Origin: Streptomyces sp. D2-8
GTDB lineage: Bacteria > Actinomycetota > Actinomycetes > Streptomycetales > Streptomycetaceae
DNA: 64,000 nt
Direction of reading: 5' to 3'
Assembly (NCBI RefSeq): GCF_023184515.1
Contig: NZ_JAAHBP010000031.1
Coordinates: 30,291-94,290 of the forward strand
The notes beneath the pieces are model-generated. The model saw nothing but the letters and a program-made list of their open reading frames with translations, did not search any database and was not told the origin of the DNA. Below, piece by piece: positions 18,312 through 26,492 of this stretch (position 1 is its first letter; every line of letters starts with the position of its first letter). Made by a program: the position numbers and the translations under genes.

Positions 18312-19310
18312 TCAGTCCGTGGAACCGGCCCGCAGCTTCGCGAGGTCGGCCTTGACGGTGTTGATCGGGATGGAGAAGCCCAGGCCCACGCTGCCCGCCG
18401 CGGCGGACGAGGAGGCGCCTGCCGCCGAGTACATCGCGGAGTTGATCCCGATGATGTTGCCGTTCATGTCGATCAGCGCGCCGCCGGAGTTGCCCGGGTT
18501 GAGGGACGCGTCGGTCTGGAGCGCCTTGTACGTCGTGGTGTTCGAGCCGGTGTCGCCGTTGAACTCCCGGCCTCCGAACTCGAACGGCCACTCGCCGCCC
18601 TGCTGCCCCTGCCGCTGCCCCTGGCTCTCGTCCGTGGAGACCGTGACGTCCCGGTCGAGGGCCGAGATGATGCCGCTGGTCACGGTGCCGGACAGCCCCT
18701 CGGGCGAGCCGATCGCGACGACCTCGTCACCGACCTGTACCCCGGCGGAGTCGCCGAGCGTGGCCGCCTTCAGGCCGGCGGCGTTCTCCAGCTTGATCAG
18801 CGCGAGGTCCTTCTTGCTGTCGGTGCCGACGACCTTCGCGGAGTAGGACTTGCCGTCGTTGGTCGTCACCTTGATCTGCGAGGCGCCGGAGATGACGTGG
18901 TTGTTGGTGATGATCTCGCCGTCGCCCGTGATGATCACGCCGGAGCCGGTGGAGGACCCGGCGCCCGAGTCGGCGCTGATCTCGACGATGCTCGGGCTGA
19001 CCGCCTTGGCGACCCCGGAGACCGTGCCCTTCTGGCTGGACGGCACCACGTTGGTGCTGGTGGAGCTGGAGGCGACGGTGTCGTTGCCGGTCAGTTCCTG
19101 GATGCCGTAGGCGGTGCCGCCGCCTATCGCCGCCGCGACGATCGCCACGGCGGCGAGCAGGGCGAGGGGGCCACGGCCGCGCTTCTTCGGATGCGGAGCA
19201 TGCGCCGGGGCGTACGCCGGCGGGGGCGGCCACTCGGGGTTCACCGGGGCCTGCTGCTGACCCTCGTAAGGGTTCTCGTACTCGCCACTGCGGTGGAAGC
19301 TCTCGGTCAT
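18312..19310 (-). CDS. htrA: Membrane-anchored HtrA-like serine protease without PDZ domain
   Basis: 332 residues. A Pro/Tyr/Gln-rich cytoplasmic segment (1-45) precedes one transmembrane helix (about 49-70, LALLAAVAIVAAAIGGG), then a trypsin-like domain with the catalytic triad visible: His in TNNHVISG, Asp in KKDLALIKLE, Ser in NPGNSGGALID. The chain ends at DLAKLRAGSTD, immediately after the protease domain, so the PDZ domain found in DegP/PepD is absent. It likely degrades misfolded exported proteins. It sits upstream of cssR/cssS on the same strand; in S. lividans this position is, as I recall, htrA3, a target of CssRS. Confidence 0.9.
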   Translation of the reverse strand: MTESFHRSGEYENPYEGQQQAPVNPEWPPPPAYAPAHAPHPKKRGRGPLALLAAVAIVAAAIGGGTAYGIQELTGNDTVASSSTSTNVVPSSQKGTVSGVAKAVSPSIVEISADSGAGSSTGSGVIITGDGEIITNNHVISGASQIKVTTNDGKSYSAKVVGTDSKKDLALIKLENAAGLKAATLGDSAGVQVGDEVVAIGSPEGLSGTVTSGIISALDRDVTVSTDESQGQRQGQQGGEWPFEFGGREFNGDTGSNTTTYKALQTDASLNPGNSGGALIDMNGNIIGINSAMYSAAGASSSAAAGSVGLGFSIPINTVKADLAKLRAGSTD

Positions 19311-19407
19311 GGAACCGAGCTTGTCGCCCGACCATGAGAGCTTCCTGAGTGCTCCCTGAGAAGCCCGACAGAACCTCGTATGCCCGATATAAAGACGCGT
19401 CCGGGCC

Positions 19408-20430
19408 CTACGAGCAGCCGCAGGACTGCCGCGTCACCAGCCGCGACGGGAACACCTTCAGCCGCTCCCGCCGGGCCCCGGCGACCCGCAGTCCGTCGTC
19501 GAGGACGAGGTCGACCGCCGCCCGGGCCATCGCCGGACGGTCGGACGCGACCGTCGTCAGGGGCGGGTCCGCGAGCGCCGCCTCCTTGATGTCGTCGAAG
19601 CCGGCCACCGCCAGCTCGCCGGGGACGTCGATGCGCAGCTCGCGCGCCGCGCGCAGCAGGCCGATCGCCTGGTCGTCGGTGGAGCAGAAGATCGCCGGCG
19701 GGCGCTCGGGGCCGGAGAGGATCTTCAGGGCGGCCTGGTAGGCGTCGTAGCGGTTGTAGAGGGCCTCGAAGAGGCGGCCCTCCGTGGAGATCCCGGCGTC
19801 GTCCATCGCGCGGCGCCAGCCCTCGACGTGGTCGGAGACCGGGTCGCCGACCGCGGGCGTCTCGGCTATGCCGCCCATACAGGCGACGTACTCGTAGCCG
19901 TGCTCCAGCAGGTGCCGGACGGCGAGTTCGGCGCCGCCCAGGTCGTCCGTGGTGACGGCGACGTCGTCGATGGCCTCGGGCCGTTCGTGCAGCAGCACGA
20001 CCCGGGCGTCCCAGGCCTCGATCTCGGCGGCGGCCAGGTCGTTGAGCGCGTGGCTGACGAGGATGAGCCCGGAGACCCGCATCCCCAGGAAGGCGCGCAG
20101 ATAGTGGACCTCGCGCTCGCCCACGTAGTCCGTGTTGCCGACGAGGACCATCTTTCCGCGCTCGGACGCGGCCTGCTCGACCGCGTGCGCCATCTCCCCG
20201 AAGAAGGGCTGGCGGGCGTCCGGGATGATCAGGCCTATGAGGTCCGTGCGCCGGGACGCCATCGCCTGGGCCACCCGGTCGGGCCGGTACCCCAGTTCCT
20301 TGATCGCGGCGAGGACACGCTCGCGCGTGGCCGGGGCGACCGGCCGGGGTCCGTTGTTGATGACATAGCTGACCACGGCAGTGGAAGTCCCTGCCAGCCG
20401 CGCCACATCATCCCGAGTCACCTTGGCCAC
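19408..20430 (-). CDS. LacI-family transcriptional regulator
   Basis: 340 residues: LacI helix-turn-helix at 1-55 (VTRDDVARLAGTSTAVVSYVINN, LGYRPDRVAQAMASRR) and a periplasmic-binding-protein-like sensor domain (about 62-335, beginning LIGLIIPDARQPFFGEM). No sugar-utilisation operon is adjacent, so the regulon is not obvious. It is transcribed alone, between htrA and glnR, and the same gene is found at that place in the S. coelicolor order I remember. The C-terminal SRLVTRQSCGCS is slightly longer than usual and ends in a CGC motif. Confidence 0.93.
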   Translation of the reverse strand: MAKVTRDDVARLAGTSTAVVSYVINNGPRPVAPATRERVLAAIKELGYRPDRVAQAMASRRTDLIGLIIPDARQPFFGEMAHAVEQAASERGKMVLVGNTDYVGEREVHYLRAFLGMRVSGLILVSHALNDLAAAEIEAWDARVVLLHERPEAIDDVAVTTDDLGGAELAVRHLLEHGYEYVACMGGIAETPAVGDPVSDHVEGWRRAMDDAGISTEGRLFEALYNRYDAYQAALKILSGPERPPAIFCSTDDQAIGLLRAARELRIDVPGELAVAGFDDIKEAALADPPLTTVASDRPAMARAAVDLVLDDGLRVAGARRERLKVFPSRLVTRQSCGCS

Positions 20431-20558
20431 GCGCGGAGTCTACGCGGATATACCCGCTCCGGGCAGGGCGTAAAGGAGGTTCCGTACGATATCCCGACCG
20501 CCGTCCGGGGCACCCTGTGCGGGAAGGGATGCCCAGGTCGGCGCCGCATTACGCCTCT

Positions 20559-21338
20559 TCACGCCTCCGCGCGGACCTCGGCGACCTCAGGGGTAACCGG
20601 ATTGTCCGCGGTGCCCTGCTTTGCCTTGGCCGCCTTGGCCTTCGCCTCCTCGGCGGCGCGCTCCACCTTCTCCGGCGTAACGAATCGATAACCGACGTTC
20701 CGGACGGTGCCGATGAGTGACTCGTGCTCGGGGCCGAGCTTCGCGCGCAGCCGCCGTACGTGCACGTCGACCGTGCGCGTACCGCCGAAGTAGTCGTAGC
20801 CCCAGACCTCCTGGAGCAGCTGGGCGCGGGTGAAGACGCGGCCGGGGTGCTGCGCGAGGTACTTCAGGAGCTCGAACTCCTTGAAGGTGAGGTCGAGGAC
20901 GCGGCCCTTGAGCTTGGCCGAGTACGTCGCCTCGTCGACCGACAGGTCGCCGTTGCGGATCTCCATGGGGGAGTCGTCGCTGACGATCTGCTGCCGCCCC
21001 ATGGCCAGCCGAAGCCGCGCCTCGACCTCCGCGGGGCCGGCGGTGTCGAGCAGGACGTCGTCGATGCCCCAGTCCGCGGTGACGGCCGCGAGGCCGCCCT
21101 CGGTGACGACGAGGACGAGCGGGCAGCCCGGCCCGGTGGAGCGCAGCAGCTGACAGAGGCTGCGGACCTGCGGCAGATCACGCCGGCCGTCGACGAGGAT
21201 GACGTCGGCGCCGGGGGTGTCGACGAGTGCGGGGCCCTCCGCGGGGGCCACACGCACGTTGTGCAGGAGCAGGCCGAGGGCGGGGAGCACCTCCGTCGAC
21301 GGCTGGAGGGCGTTGGTCAGGAGCAGCAGAGAACTCAT
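20559..21338 (-). CDS. glnR: Nitrogen metabolism regulator GlnR
   Basis: 259 residues. This OmpR-like orphan regulator controls nitrogen assimilation genes (glnA, amtB, nirB and others) in actinomycetes. The receiver domain starts MSSLLLLTNALQPS and has the conserved Asp in VILVDGRRD near residue 50; the winged helix (about 130-220) has FKEFELLKYLAQHPGRVF, QEVWGYDYFGGTRTVDVHV and GTVRNVGYRFV. There is no cognate kinase nearby, as expected. ATG at 21338 gives the known N-terminus; the longer frame upstream is not credible. A charged Ala/Lys/Glu tail follows the DNA-binding domain. Confidence 0.96.
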   Translation of the reverse strand: MSSLLLLTNALQPSTEVLPALGLLLHNVRVAPAEGPALVDTPGADVILVDGRRDLPQVRSLCQLLRSTGPGCPLVLVVTEGGLAAVTADWGIDDVLLDTAGPAEVEARLRLAMGRQQIVSDDSPMEIRNGDLSVDEATYSAKLKGRVLDLTFKEFELLKYLAQHPGRVFTRAQLLQEVWGYDYFGGTRTVDVHVRRLRAKLGPEHESLIGTVRNVGYRFVTPEKVERAAEEAKAKAAKAKQGTADNPVTPEVAEVRAEA

Positions 21339-21509
21339 ATGTCTGGTTCCTCCTCGGTCCCTGCGAGGACGTTTGTTGGCACAGCACCGCTCTGCGATCC
21401 CGAAGGCCCGTACACCTGCGGTTTCCCGCTTCGTATACAACGCTTCCGAAAGCACAAAAGGACCCGGGGGCTACGCTGCCCGAGTCCTCTGCCCAGCAGA
21501 ATAGCCCAC

Positions 21510-22361
21510 ATGAGCTCTGGTCCGGCAGGTCATGTGGCGCGTTCCACCGATCGTCCACACTCCGAGACGGCTGCGGGAACGCCCGTTCGGCGACCGTCGA
21601 GGACGTTTCTGCGCACTTCCGACGGTGTGACGATCGACGCCGTATACGACCCGGGCACCGCCGTATACGACGCCTCCGGGACGCCTTCCGACCACCCCGT
21701 GTTCGTCGTCGCCCACGGCTTCACCGGGGCCGTGGACCGGCCGCATGTGCGACGGGTGGCGCAGGCCTTCGCCCGTTACGGGGCGGTCGTCACGTTCTCC
21801 TTCCGGGGCCACGGGGCGTCCGGCGGGCGGTCCACGGTCGGGGACCGGGAGGTGCTCGACCTGGCGGCGGCGGTGCGCTGGGGGCGGGAGCTGGGGCACG
21901 CGCGCGTGGGGACGGTCGGGTTCTCGATGGGCGGCTCGGTGGTGCTGCGGCACGCGGCGCTGCACCCCCGCGAGACCGGCGCGGTGGTGTCGGTCAGCGC
22001 CCCGGCCCGTTGGTACTACCGGGGGACCGCCCCCATGCGGCGGGTGCACTGGCTGGTGACGCGGCCCGAGGGCCGGATCGTCGGCCGGTACGGCTTCGGC
22101 ACCCGCATCCACCACCGGGACTGGGACCCGGTCCCGCTCTCTCCGGTGGAGGCGGTGCCGAGAATCGCGCCCACCCCGCTGCTGATCGTGCACGGCGAGG
22201 CCGACGGCTACTTCCCCGTCGATCACCCGCGGATGCTGGCCGCTGCCGCCGGTGACCAGGGCGAACTGTGGCTGGAGCCGGAGATGGGGCACGCCGAGAA
22301 CGCGGCCGGCGACGAGCTGCTGGCCCGGATCGGGGAATGGGTCGCCGGCCGGGCGGGCTAG
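21510..22361 (+). CDS. Alpha/beta hydrolase
   Basis: 283 residues, divergent from glnR. After a 35-residue polar leader the fold begins at RTFLRTSDGVTIDAVYD; the oxyanion region is VVAHGFTGAVDRPH, the nucleophile elbow is GFSMGGS (Ser near 137), the acid is probably the Asp of VHGEADGYFPVDH and the histidine that of EMGHAEN. All triad elements are present. It is an esterase/lipase-like enzyme whose substrate cannot be inferred. The MoaD-like gene begins 38 bases after its stop. Confidence 0.9.
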   Translation: MSSGPAGHVARSTDRPHSETAAGTPVRRPSRTFLRTSDGVTIDAVYDPGTAVYDASGTPSDHPVFVVAHGFTGAVDRPHVRRVAQAFARYGAVVTFSFRGHGASGGRSTVGDREVLDLAAAVRWGRELGHARVGTVGFSMGGSVVLRHAALHPRETGAVVSVSAPARWYYRGTAPMRRVHWLVTRPEGRIVGRYGFGTRIHHRDWDPVPLSPVEAVPRIAPTPLLIVHGEADGYFPVDHPRMLAAAAGDQGELWLEPEMGHAENAAGDELLARIGEWVAGRAG

Positions 22362-22399
22362 CCTGACGGGGTTCGCCGTCGAATTCATTGAGGAAGCAG

Positions 22400-22654
22400 A
22401 TGCCAAAGGTCACGGTGCGCTACTGGGCCGCCGCCAAGGCCGCGGCCGGGTTGGCCGAGGAGCCGTACGAGGCGGCTACCCTCGCCGAGGCGCTCGACGG
22501 GGTGCGCGAGCGGCACCCCGGCGAACTCGAGCGCGTCCTGCGCCGGTGCTCGTTCCTGGTGGACGGCGACCCCGTGGGCACCCGCGGACATGAGACGGTA
22601 CGGCTGGCCGACGGCGGCACGGTCGAGGTGCTCCCGCCGTTCGCAGGAGGATGA
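22400..22654 (+). CDS. moaD: MoaD/ThiS-family sulfur carrier protein
   Basis: 84 residues with the ubiquitin-like pattern and the obligatory C-terminal diglycine (VEVLPPFAGG). Such proteins are adenylated and thiocarboxylated at the last glycine and donate sulfur, in MoaD for molybdopterin. ATG at 22400 has an AGGAAG ribosome binding site 4-9 bases upstream. The symbol follows the usual annotation; no other molybdenum cofactor genes are nearby, so a different sulfur-transfer role is possible. The stop is next to the start of the following membrane protein gene. Confidence 0.85.
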   Translation: MPKVTVRYWAAAKAAAGLAEEPYEAATLAEALDGVRERHPGELERVLRRCSFLVDGDPVGTRGHETVRLADGGTVEVLPPFAGG

Positions 22655-22656
22655 CG

Positions 22657-23736
22657 ATGACCGACCAGCCGAATCAGCCGTACGACCCCTACGGGCAGCA
22701 GCCGCAGGCGTGGCCCGGGCAGGGGGACCAGGGGTACCAGGGGTACGAGGACCCGCACGCCGCTCAGCAGTACACGCAGCAGTGGCAGGGGCAGACCTGG
22801 GAGACACAGAACCACCAGCCGGTGTCCGCGCAGGCGCCGGATCCGGAGACGGCGATCCTGACACCGCAGTCGCCCCCGCCGCCCCGGAGCCCCCGGACGC
22901 CGCAGGCACCCGCGGCCCCGGCCGGAGCCGACGCCGGCACCTCCGCTCCCGGCTACGGCCCCGCCACCGTCGGCGGGAACACACGCGTCACGGACGCGCA
23001 GCGGGCCCGGGCGGAGGGACGGTCCCCGATCATCGAGCCCGGGATGCAGCCGGCCGCGCTGACGGCGCTGCTCGGGCTGCTGCTGGCCGGTGCGGCGGCG
23101 GTCGGGACGTACGCGTTGCTCGTGCCGCTGGTCGTCCTCCAGGCCGTCACCGCGGCCGGCTGGTTCCGGCTGAACGGGATGTGGCCGGCCCGGCAGGGCA
23201 TCGCGCTGGGCTTCGCGGGCGCGCTGGCCGCGGACGCGGCGCTGCTGGTCTCGGGCCGCTCACCGTCGGCCATCCTGGGCACGCTCGGCGTGTGGGTGCT
23301 CCTCGCACTGGTCCTGCAGCTGCGGTCGCACGCCGACCCGGACGAGCGGATGTACGGCCTGATGGCGACGGTCGCGGCATCGGCGCTGGCGATCGTGGCC
23401 GGCGGGTACCTCGCGGCCGCCGCGGGCGCGGTGACGGTGGGCGCGGTGGCCGTGGCGGCGGCCGTCCTGGCGCGCGCCCTGCCGCTGCCGACCCCGGCCT
23501 CGGTGGTGGTGGCCCTCCTCGCCGCGGCGGGCGCGGGCATCGCGACCGGCTCGGTCACGGACCTCGGCACCTCGGGCGCCCTCCTCGGCGCGGGCGCCGC
23601 CGCCTGCGCCCTGATCGGCCACCGGGTCGCGAGCTACGACTACCCGTCCCGCTTCGTCCACTTCACGGCGGGCGTGGCCCTGCCGCTGGCCGCGGCGGCC
23701 CCGGCGGTGTACGTCCTGGGCAGGGCGCTGGCGTAG
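22657..23736 (+). CDS. Hypothetical membrane protein with Q/P/Y-rich N-terminus
   Basis: 359 residues. ATG at 22657 is favoured over the ATG at 22651 because AGGAGG ends at 22650, giving a 6-base spacer. Residues 1-120 are a Gln/Pro/Tyr-rich disordered cytoplasmic tail (DPYGQQPQAWPGQGDQGYQ), followed by about eight or nine Ala/Leu-rich transmembrane segments. No catalytic motif is visible. It is coupled to the MoaD-like gene. Function unknown. Confidence 0.8.
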   Translation: MTDQPNQPYDPYGQQPQAWPGQGDQGYQGYEDPHAAQQYTQQWQGQTWETQNHQPVSAQAPDPETAILTPQSPPPPRSPRTPQAPAAPAGADAGTSAPGYGPATVGGNTRVTDAQRARAEGRSPIIEPGMQPAALTALLGLLLAGAAAVGTYALLVPLVVLQAVTAAGWFRLNGMWPARQGIALGFAGALAADAALLVSGRSPSAILGTLGVWVLLALVLQLRSHADPDERMYGLMATVAASALAIVAGGYLAAAAGAVTVGAVAVAAAVLARALPLPTPASVVVALLAAAGAGIATGSVTDLGTSGALLGAGAAACALIGHRVASYDYPSRFVHFTAGVALPLAAAAPAVYVLGRALA

Positions 23737-23886
23737 CCCCGGCACGGACGCCGGGCACCCGCCGCCCTGTCACAGATGATCAACAATCCTCCGGCCCCCC
23801 TTCCCCACAGGGTTACCCTCACGCAAGGGACGGCCACCCGGTCGTCAGGGACCGCCGTCTAACCGACTGGGTGGGGGACACACCGC

Positions 23887-24624
23887 ATGCGCGCACTGCG
23901 AATACTGCTGATCTTCGTCGTGATCCTGGGCGGGCTCTTCGTGATCGCCGACCGCGTCGCGGTCAATTTCGCCGAGGACGAGGCCGCCGACCGGCTGAAG
24001 ACGACGGAGAACCTGTCGGCGACCCCCGACGTGTCGATCAAGGGCTTCCCGTTCCTCACCCAGGTCGCCGGCGGTTCCCTGGACGACATCGAGGTCGGCA
24101 TCAAGGACTACGAGGCCGCCGCGGGCGACGGCGACCGGACGATCCGTATCGACGACCTCCAGGCCGACATGAAGGGCGTCGAGTTCTCCGGCGACTACAG
24201 CTCCGCCACCGCCTCCAGCGCCACCGGCACCGCGACCATCGCCTACGACGAGCTGCTGAAGACGGCGAAGTCCGAGCCCACCCAGGTCGCCCCGGGCGTC
24301 ACCGCCAACGTCATCGGCCTCTCCGACGGCGGCAACGGCAAGATCAAGGTCACCGTCGAGGCCACGGTCCTCGGCACCAAGCTCCCGGAGCCGGTCTCCG
24401 TGCTCAGCTCGGTGAAGGTCGACAACGGCACCGTCCGCGTGCAGGCCGACGGCCTGCCCAAGTTCGGCGGTGTCGACATCGCCGAGAACCGCGTCCGGGC
24501 CATCACCGACTTCCAGCAGAAGATCGACGACCTGCCCGGCGGCATCGAGCTGGACACGGTCCAGGCCGCCCCGAACGGCGTCGAGATCACGGTGAAGGGT
24601 TCCGACGTCCGGCTGGCCGGGTAG
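23887..24624 (+). CDS. LmeA-family (DUF2993) phospholipid-binding protein
   Basis: 245 residues: signal anchor at 1-25 (MRALRILLIFVVILGGLFVI) and an extracytoplasmic DUF2993 domain with VSIKGFPFLTQVAGGSLDDIEVG beginning near residue 48 and FQQKIDDLPGGIELDTV near 215. This is the standard-length form; the paralogue at 8382 has an additional 65-residue cytoplasmic region. Envelope lipid binding is inferred from mycobacterial LmeA. It is monocistronic, with a 150-base upstream region. Confidence 0.87.
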   Translation: MRALRILLIFVVILGGLFVIADRVAVNFAEDEAADRLKTTENLSATPDVSIKGFPFLTQVAGGSLDDIEVGIKDYEAAAGDGDRTIRIDDLQADMKGVEFSGDYSSATASSATGTATIAYDELLKTAKSEPTQVAPGVTANVIGLSDGGNGKIKVTVEATVLGTKLPEPVSVLSSVKVDNGTVRVQADGLPKFGGVDIAENRVRAITDFQQKIDDLPGGIELDTVQAAPNGVEITVKGSDVRLAG

Positions 24625-24813
24625 GAAGGCGCACGGCGGGATCCGTGCGGAGACCCCGGCGGATCCCACCAGCACTGTCCGGTGGGCGAGACGGCGGAGT
24701 CCGTAGCGTAGGTATGACGGTCGATACGTCCGACAACGGGCCGTGCGGGAGCCGCGTCGACGGCACTCCGGTCCCACATGGCGGATCTTTGCGTCTCAGT
24801 ATGCGACACACCG

Positions 24814-24843
24814 GTGACACGCCCGCCCTGCCGTCCCTACGAT
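24814..24843 (+). promoter_or_regulatory. Promoter of the cysteine leader peptide / sulfurtransferase transcript
   Basis: -35 GTGACA (24814-24819), 18-base spacer, -10 TACGAT (24838-24843), then 7 bases to the ATG of the leader peptide. This is the classic Streptomyces HrdB-type layout for a leaderless mRNA. Confidence 0.6.
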
Positions 24844-24850
24844 CGACGGC

Positions 24851-24931
24851 ATGAAGCGACAGGCGGACCTCACGAAGCGGCGGGCAGTAGACCTGTGCCG
24901 CGTCGCCGCCATGCTCTGTCGCACCTTCTGA
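24851..24931 (+). CDS. Cysteine-containing leader peptide (putative attenuator)
   Basis: A 26-codon ORF starting MKRQADLTKRRAVDL and ending CRVAAMLCRTF. Two cysteine codons lie close to the stop, as in actinobacterial uORFs thought to sense cysteinyl-tRNA supply. It begins 7 bases after a -10 box, so the peptide would be translated from a leaderless transcript, and it ends 137 bases before the thiosulfate sulfurtransferase start. Ribosome stalling at the Cys codons under cysteine limitation would change expression of the downstream sulfur genes; the mechanism is inferred from position and composition. Confidence 0.75.
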   Translation: MKRQADLTKRRAVDLCRVAAMLCRTF

Positions 24932-25068
24932 GCGATCGCGTCGGCAGTCGAGCCGGCGCGCGCATCCCCGCAGCCCCGCATCAAGGGCACCCGTGCGCCG
25001 CCCTGCCTCAAGGGCGCGCCCTGCAGACCTCGCACGCCCCGCCGTAACTGCCCCGGAGGAGAAGAAGC

Positions 25069-25914
25069 ATGAGCCGCAACGACGTCCTGGTTGACGCCGA
25101 CTGGCTCCAGGAGCACCTGGACGACCCGACCATCGCCATCGTCGAGGTGGACGAGGACACGTCCGCCTACGAGAAGAACCACATCAAGAACGCCATCCGG
25201 ATCGACTGGACCCAGGACCTGCAGGACCCGGTCCGCCGTGACTTCGTCGACCAGGAGGGCTTCGAGAAGCTCCTGTCCGACAAGGGCATCGGCAACGACC
25301 ACACCGTGGTCCTCTACGGCGGCAACAACAACTGGTTCGCCTCGTACGCGTACTGGTACTTCAAGCTGTACGGCCACGAGAGCGTCAAGCTCCTCGACGG
25401 CGGCCGCAAGAAGTGGGAGCTCGACGCCCGCGAGCTGGTCGCCGGCGACGAGGTGCCGGAGCGTCCGAAGACGGACTACAAGGCCAAGGCCCAGGACACG
25501 TCCATCCGTGCCTTCCGCGACGACGTCGTGGCCGCCATCGGTTCGCAGAACCTCGTCGACGTGCGCTCGCCCGACGAGTTCTCCGGCAAGCTGCTCGCCC
25601 CGGCCCACCTGCCGCAGGAGCAGTCCCAGCGCCCCGGCCACGTGCCGAGCGCCCGCAACATCCCGTGGTCCAAGAACGCCAACGACGACGGCACCTTCAA
25701 GTCGGACGACGAGCTCAAGGAGCTCTACGCCGAGGAGAGCGTCGACCTGGCCAAGGACACCATCGCCTACTGCCGCATCGGTGAGCGCTCCGCGCTGACC
25801 TGGTTCGTGCTGCACGAGCTCCTCGGTGTGGAGAACGTCAAGAACTACGACGGCTCCTGGACCGAGTACGGCTCCCTCGTCGGCGTGCCGATCGAGCTCG
25901 GCGCCAACAAGTAA
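25069..25914 (+). CDS. cysA: Thiosulfate sulfurtransferase (rhodanese), CysA2/SseA type
   Basis: 281 residues: two rhodanese domains, the N-terminal inactive (about 8-125) and the C-terminal catalytic (about 145-278) with the active-site loop YCRIGERSA (Cys235). It transfers sulfane sulfur from thiosulfate to acceptors such as cyanide or thiols. The protein is very close in sequence pattern to mycobacterial CysA2 (VEVDEDTSAY, YGGNNNWFASYAYWYFKLYG, LLDGGRKKWELD). AGGAGAAG precedes the ATG. Not to be confused with the sulfate ABC ATPase also called CysA. It is followed 39 bases later by the SseC-like gene, as in mycobacteria. Confidence 0.95.
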   Translation: MSRNDVLVDADWLQEHLDDPTIAIVEVDEDTSAYEKNHIKNAIRIDWTQDLQDPVRRDFVDQEGFEKLLSDKGIGNDHTVVLYGGNNNWFASYAYWYFKLYGHESVKLLDGGRKKWELDARELVAGDEVPERPKTDYKAKAQDTSIRAFRDDVVAAIGSQNLVDVRSPDEFSGKLLAPAHLPQEQSQRPGHVPSARNIPWSKNANDDGTFKSDDELKELYAEESVDLAKDTIAYCRIGERSALTWFVLHELLGVENVKNYDGSWTEYGSLVGVPIELGANK

Positions 25915-25953
25915 GCAACCCCGACCGACCTTTCCAGACTTCAGGAGTACGAC

Positions 25954-26241
25954 ATGTGCGGTGCGAAGGCCGGCGGCCCCGACGCCTCGACGATCAAGCC
26001 CGGTGAGACCACCATCCAGGGTCAGGTGACCAAGGACGGCGAGCCCGTGGTGGGCTACGTCCGTCTGCTGGACTCGACCGGCGAGTTCACGGCCGAGGTG
26101 CCGACCTCGGCGACCGGACAGTTCCGCTTCTACGCGGCCGAGGGCACCTGGACCGTCCGTGCCCTCGTGCCCGGCGCCACCGCCGACCGCACGGTCGTCG
26201 CCCAGCAGGGCGGCCTGGCGGAGGTCGCGATCGCCGTCTGA
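25954..26241 (+). CDS. sseC: SseC-like DUF1416 protein
   Basis: 95 residues, starting MCGAKAGGP with an early cysteine and forming an Ig-like beta-sandwich pattern (VTKDGEPVVGYVRLLDSTGEFTAEV, GTWTVRALVPG). The family is found next to the thiosulfate sulfurtransferase in actinobacteria (SseC in Mycobacterium) and is linked to sulfur metabolism, without a demonstrated reaction that I know of. It shares the transcript of the upstream gene and ends before a strong terminator. Confidence 0.93.
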   Translation: MCGAKAGGPDASTIKPGETTIQGQVTKDGEPVVGYVRLLDSTGEFTAEVPTSATGQFRFYAAEGTWTVRALVPGATADRTVVAQQGGLAEVAIAV

Positions 26242-26255
26242 CGGCGACAGGTCCT

Positions 26256-26302
26256 CGAAGGGCCGCACCCCTCGGGTTGGACGCCTGGGGTGCGGCCCTT
26301 CG
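26256..26302 (+). terminator. Terminator after the sulfurtransferase operon
   Basis: CGAAGGGCCGCACCCC (26256-26271) pairs perfectly with GGGGTGCGGCCCTTCG (26287-26302), 16 bp, 15-nt loop, 14 bases after the SseC-like stop. Confidence 0.88.
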
Positions 26303-26317
26303 GCCTGCCCGGACCCA

Positions 26318-26480
26318 GGGGGTTCCTGACGGATCTCCGCGGCGTCGCGACGCCCGGCACGCACTCTCGCCGCACCGGACAAAAGGCCTAGTAGCTCCGC
26401 TACGAGACCTTCCGCCCGGCACGCCGAGAGCACGCACCGAACGCCGCTCCTTCCTCCGCGGAGATCCGTCAGAAACCCCC
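26318..26480. repeat. 163-bp imperfect long hairpin (repetitive palindrome candidate)
   Basis: The outer arms are 25-bp inverted repeats with one mismatch: GGGGGTTCCTGACGG... (26318-26342) and ...CCGTCAGAAACCCCC (26456-26480). Further inside, CTCTCG (26364-26369) faces CGAGAG (26424-26429), CCGG faces CCGG, and the tip is GTAG-CTCCG-CTAC near 26391-26403. Most of the element can therefore fold into one long stem. It starts 15 bases after the operon terminator and ends 12 bases before the next gene's ATG. It resembles an intergenic palindromic repeat or MITE-like element rather than a plain terminator. Confidence 0.75.
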
Positions 26481-26492
26481 TACGCTGGACGT

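Noticed and set aside
20724..21509. Long N-terminal extension of the alpha/beta hydrolase frame
   Set aside because: The upstream part is antisense to glnR; the hydrolase begins at ATG 21510.
26318..26480. Reading the long hairpin as an ordinary terminator
   Set aside because: A complete terminator already lies at 26256-26302, and this element is far longer and ends next to a start codon.
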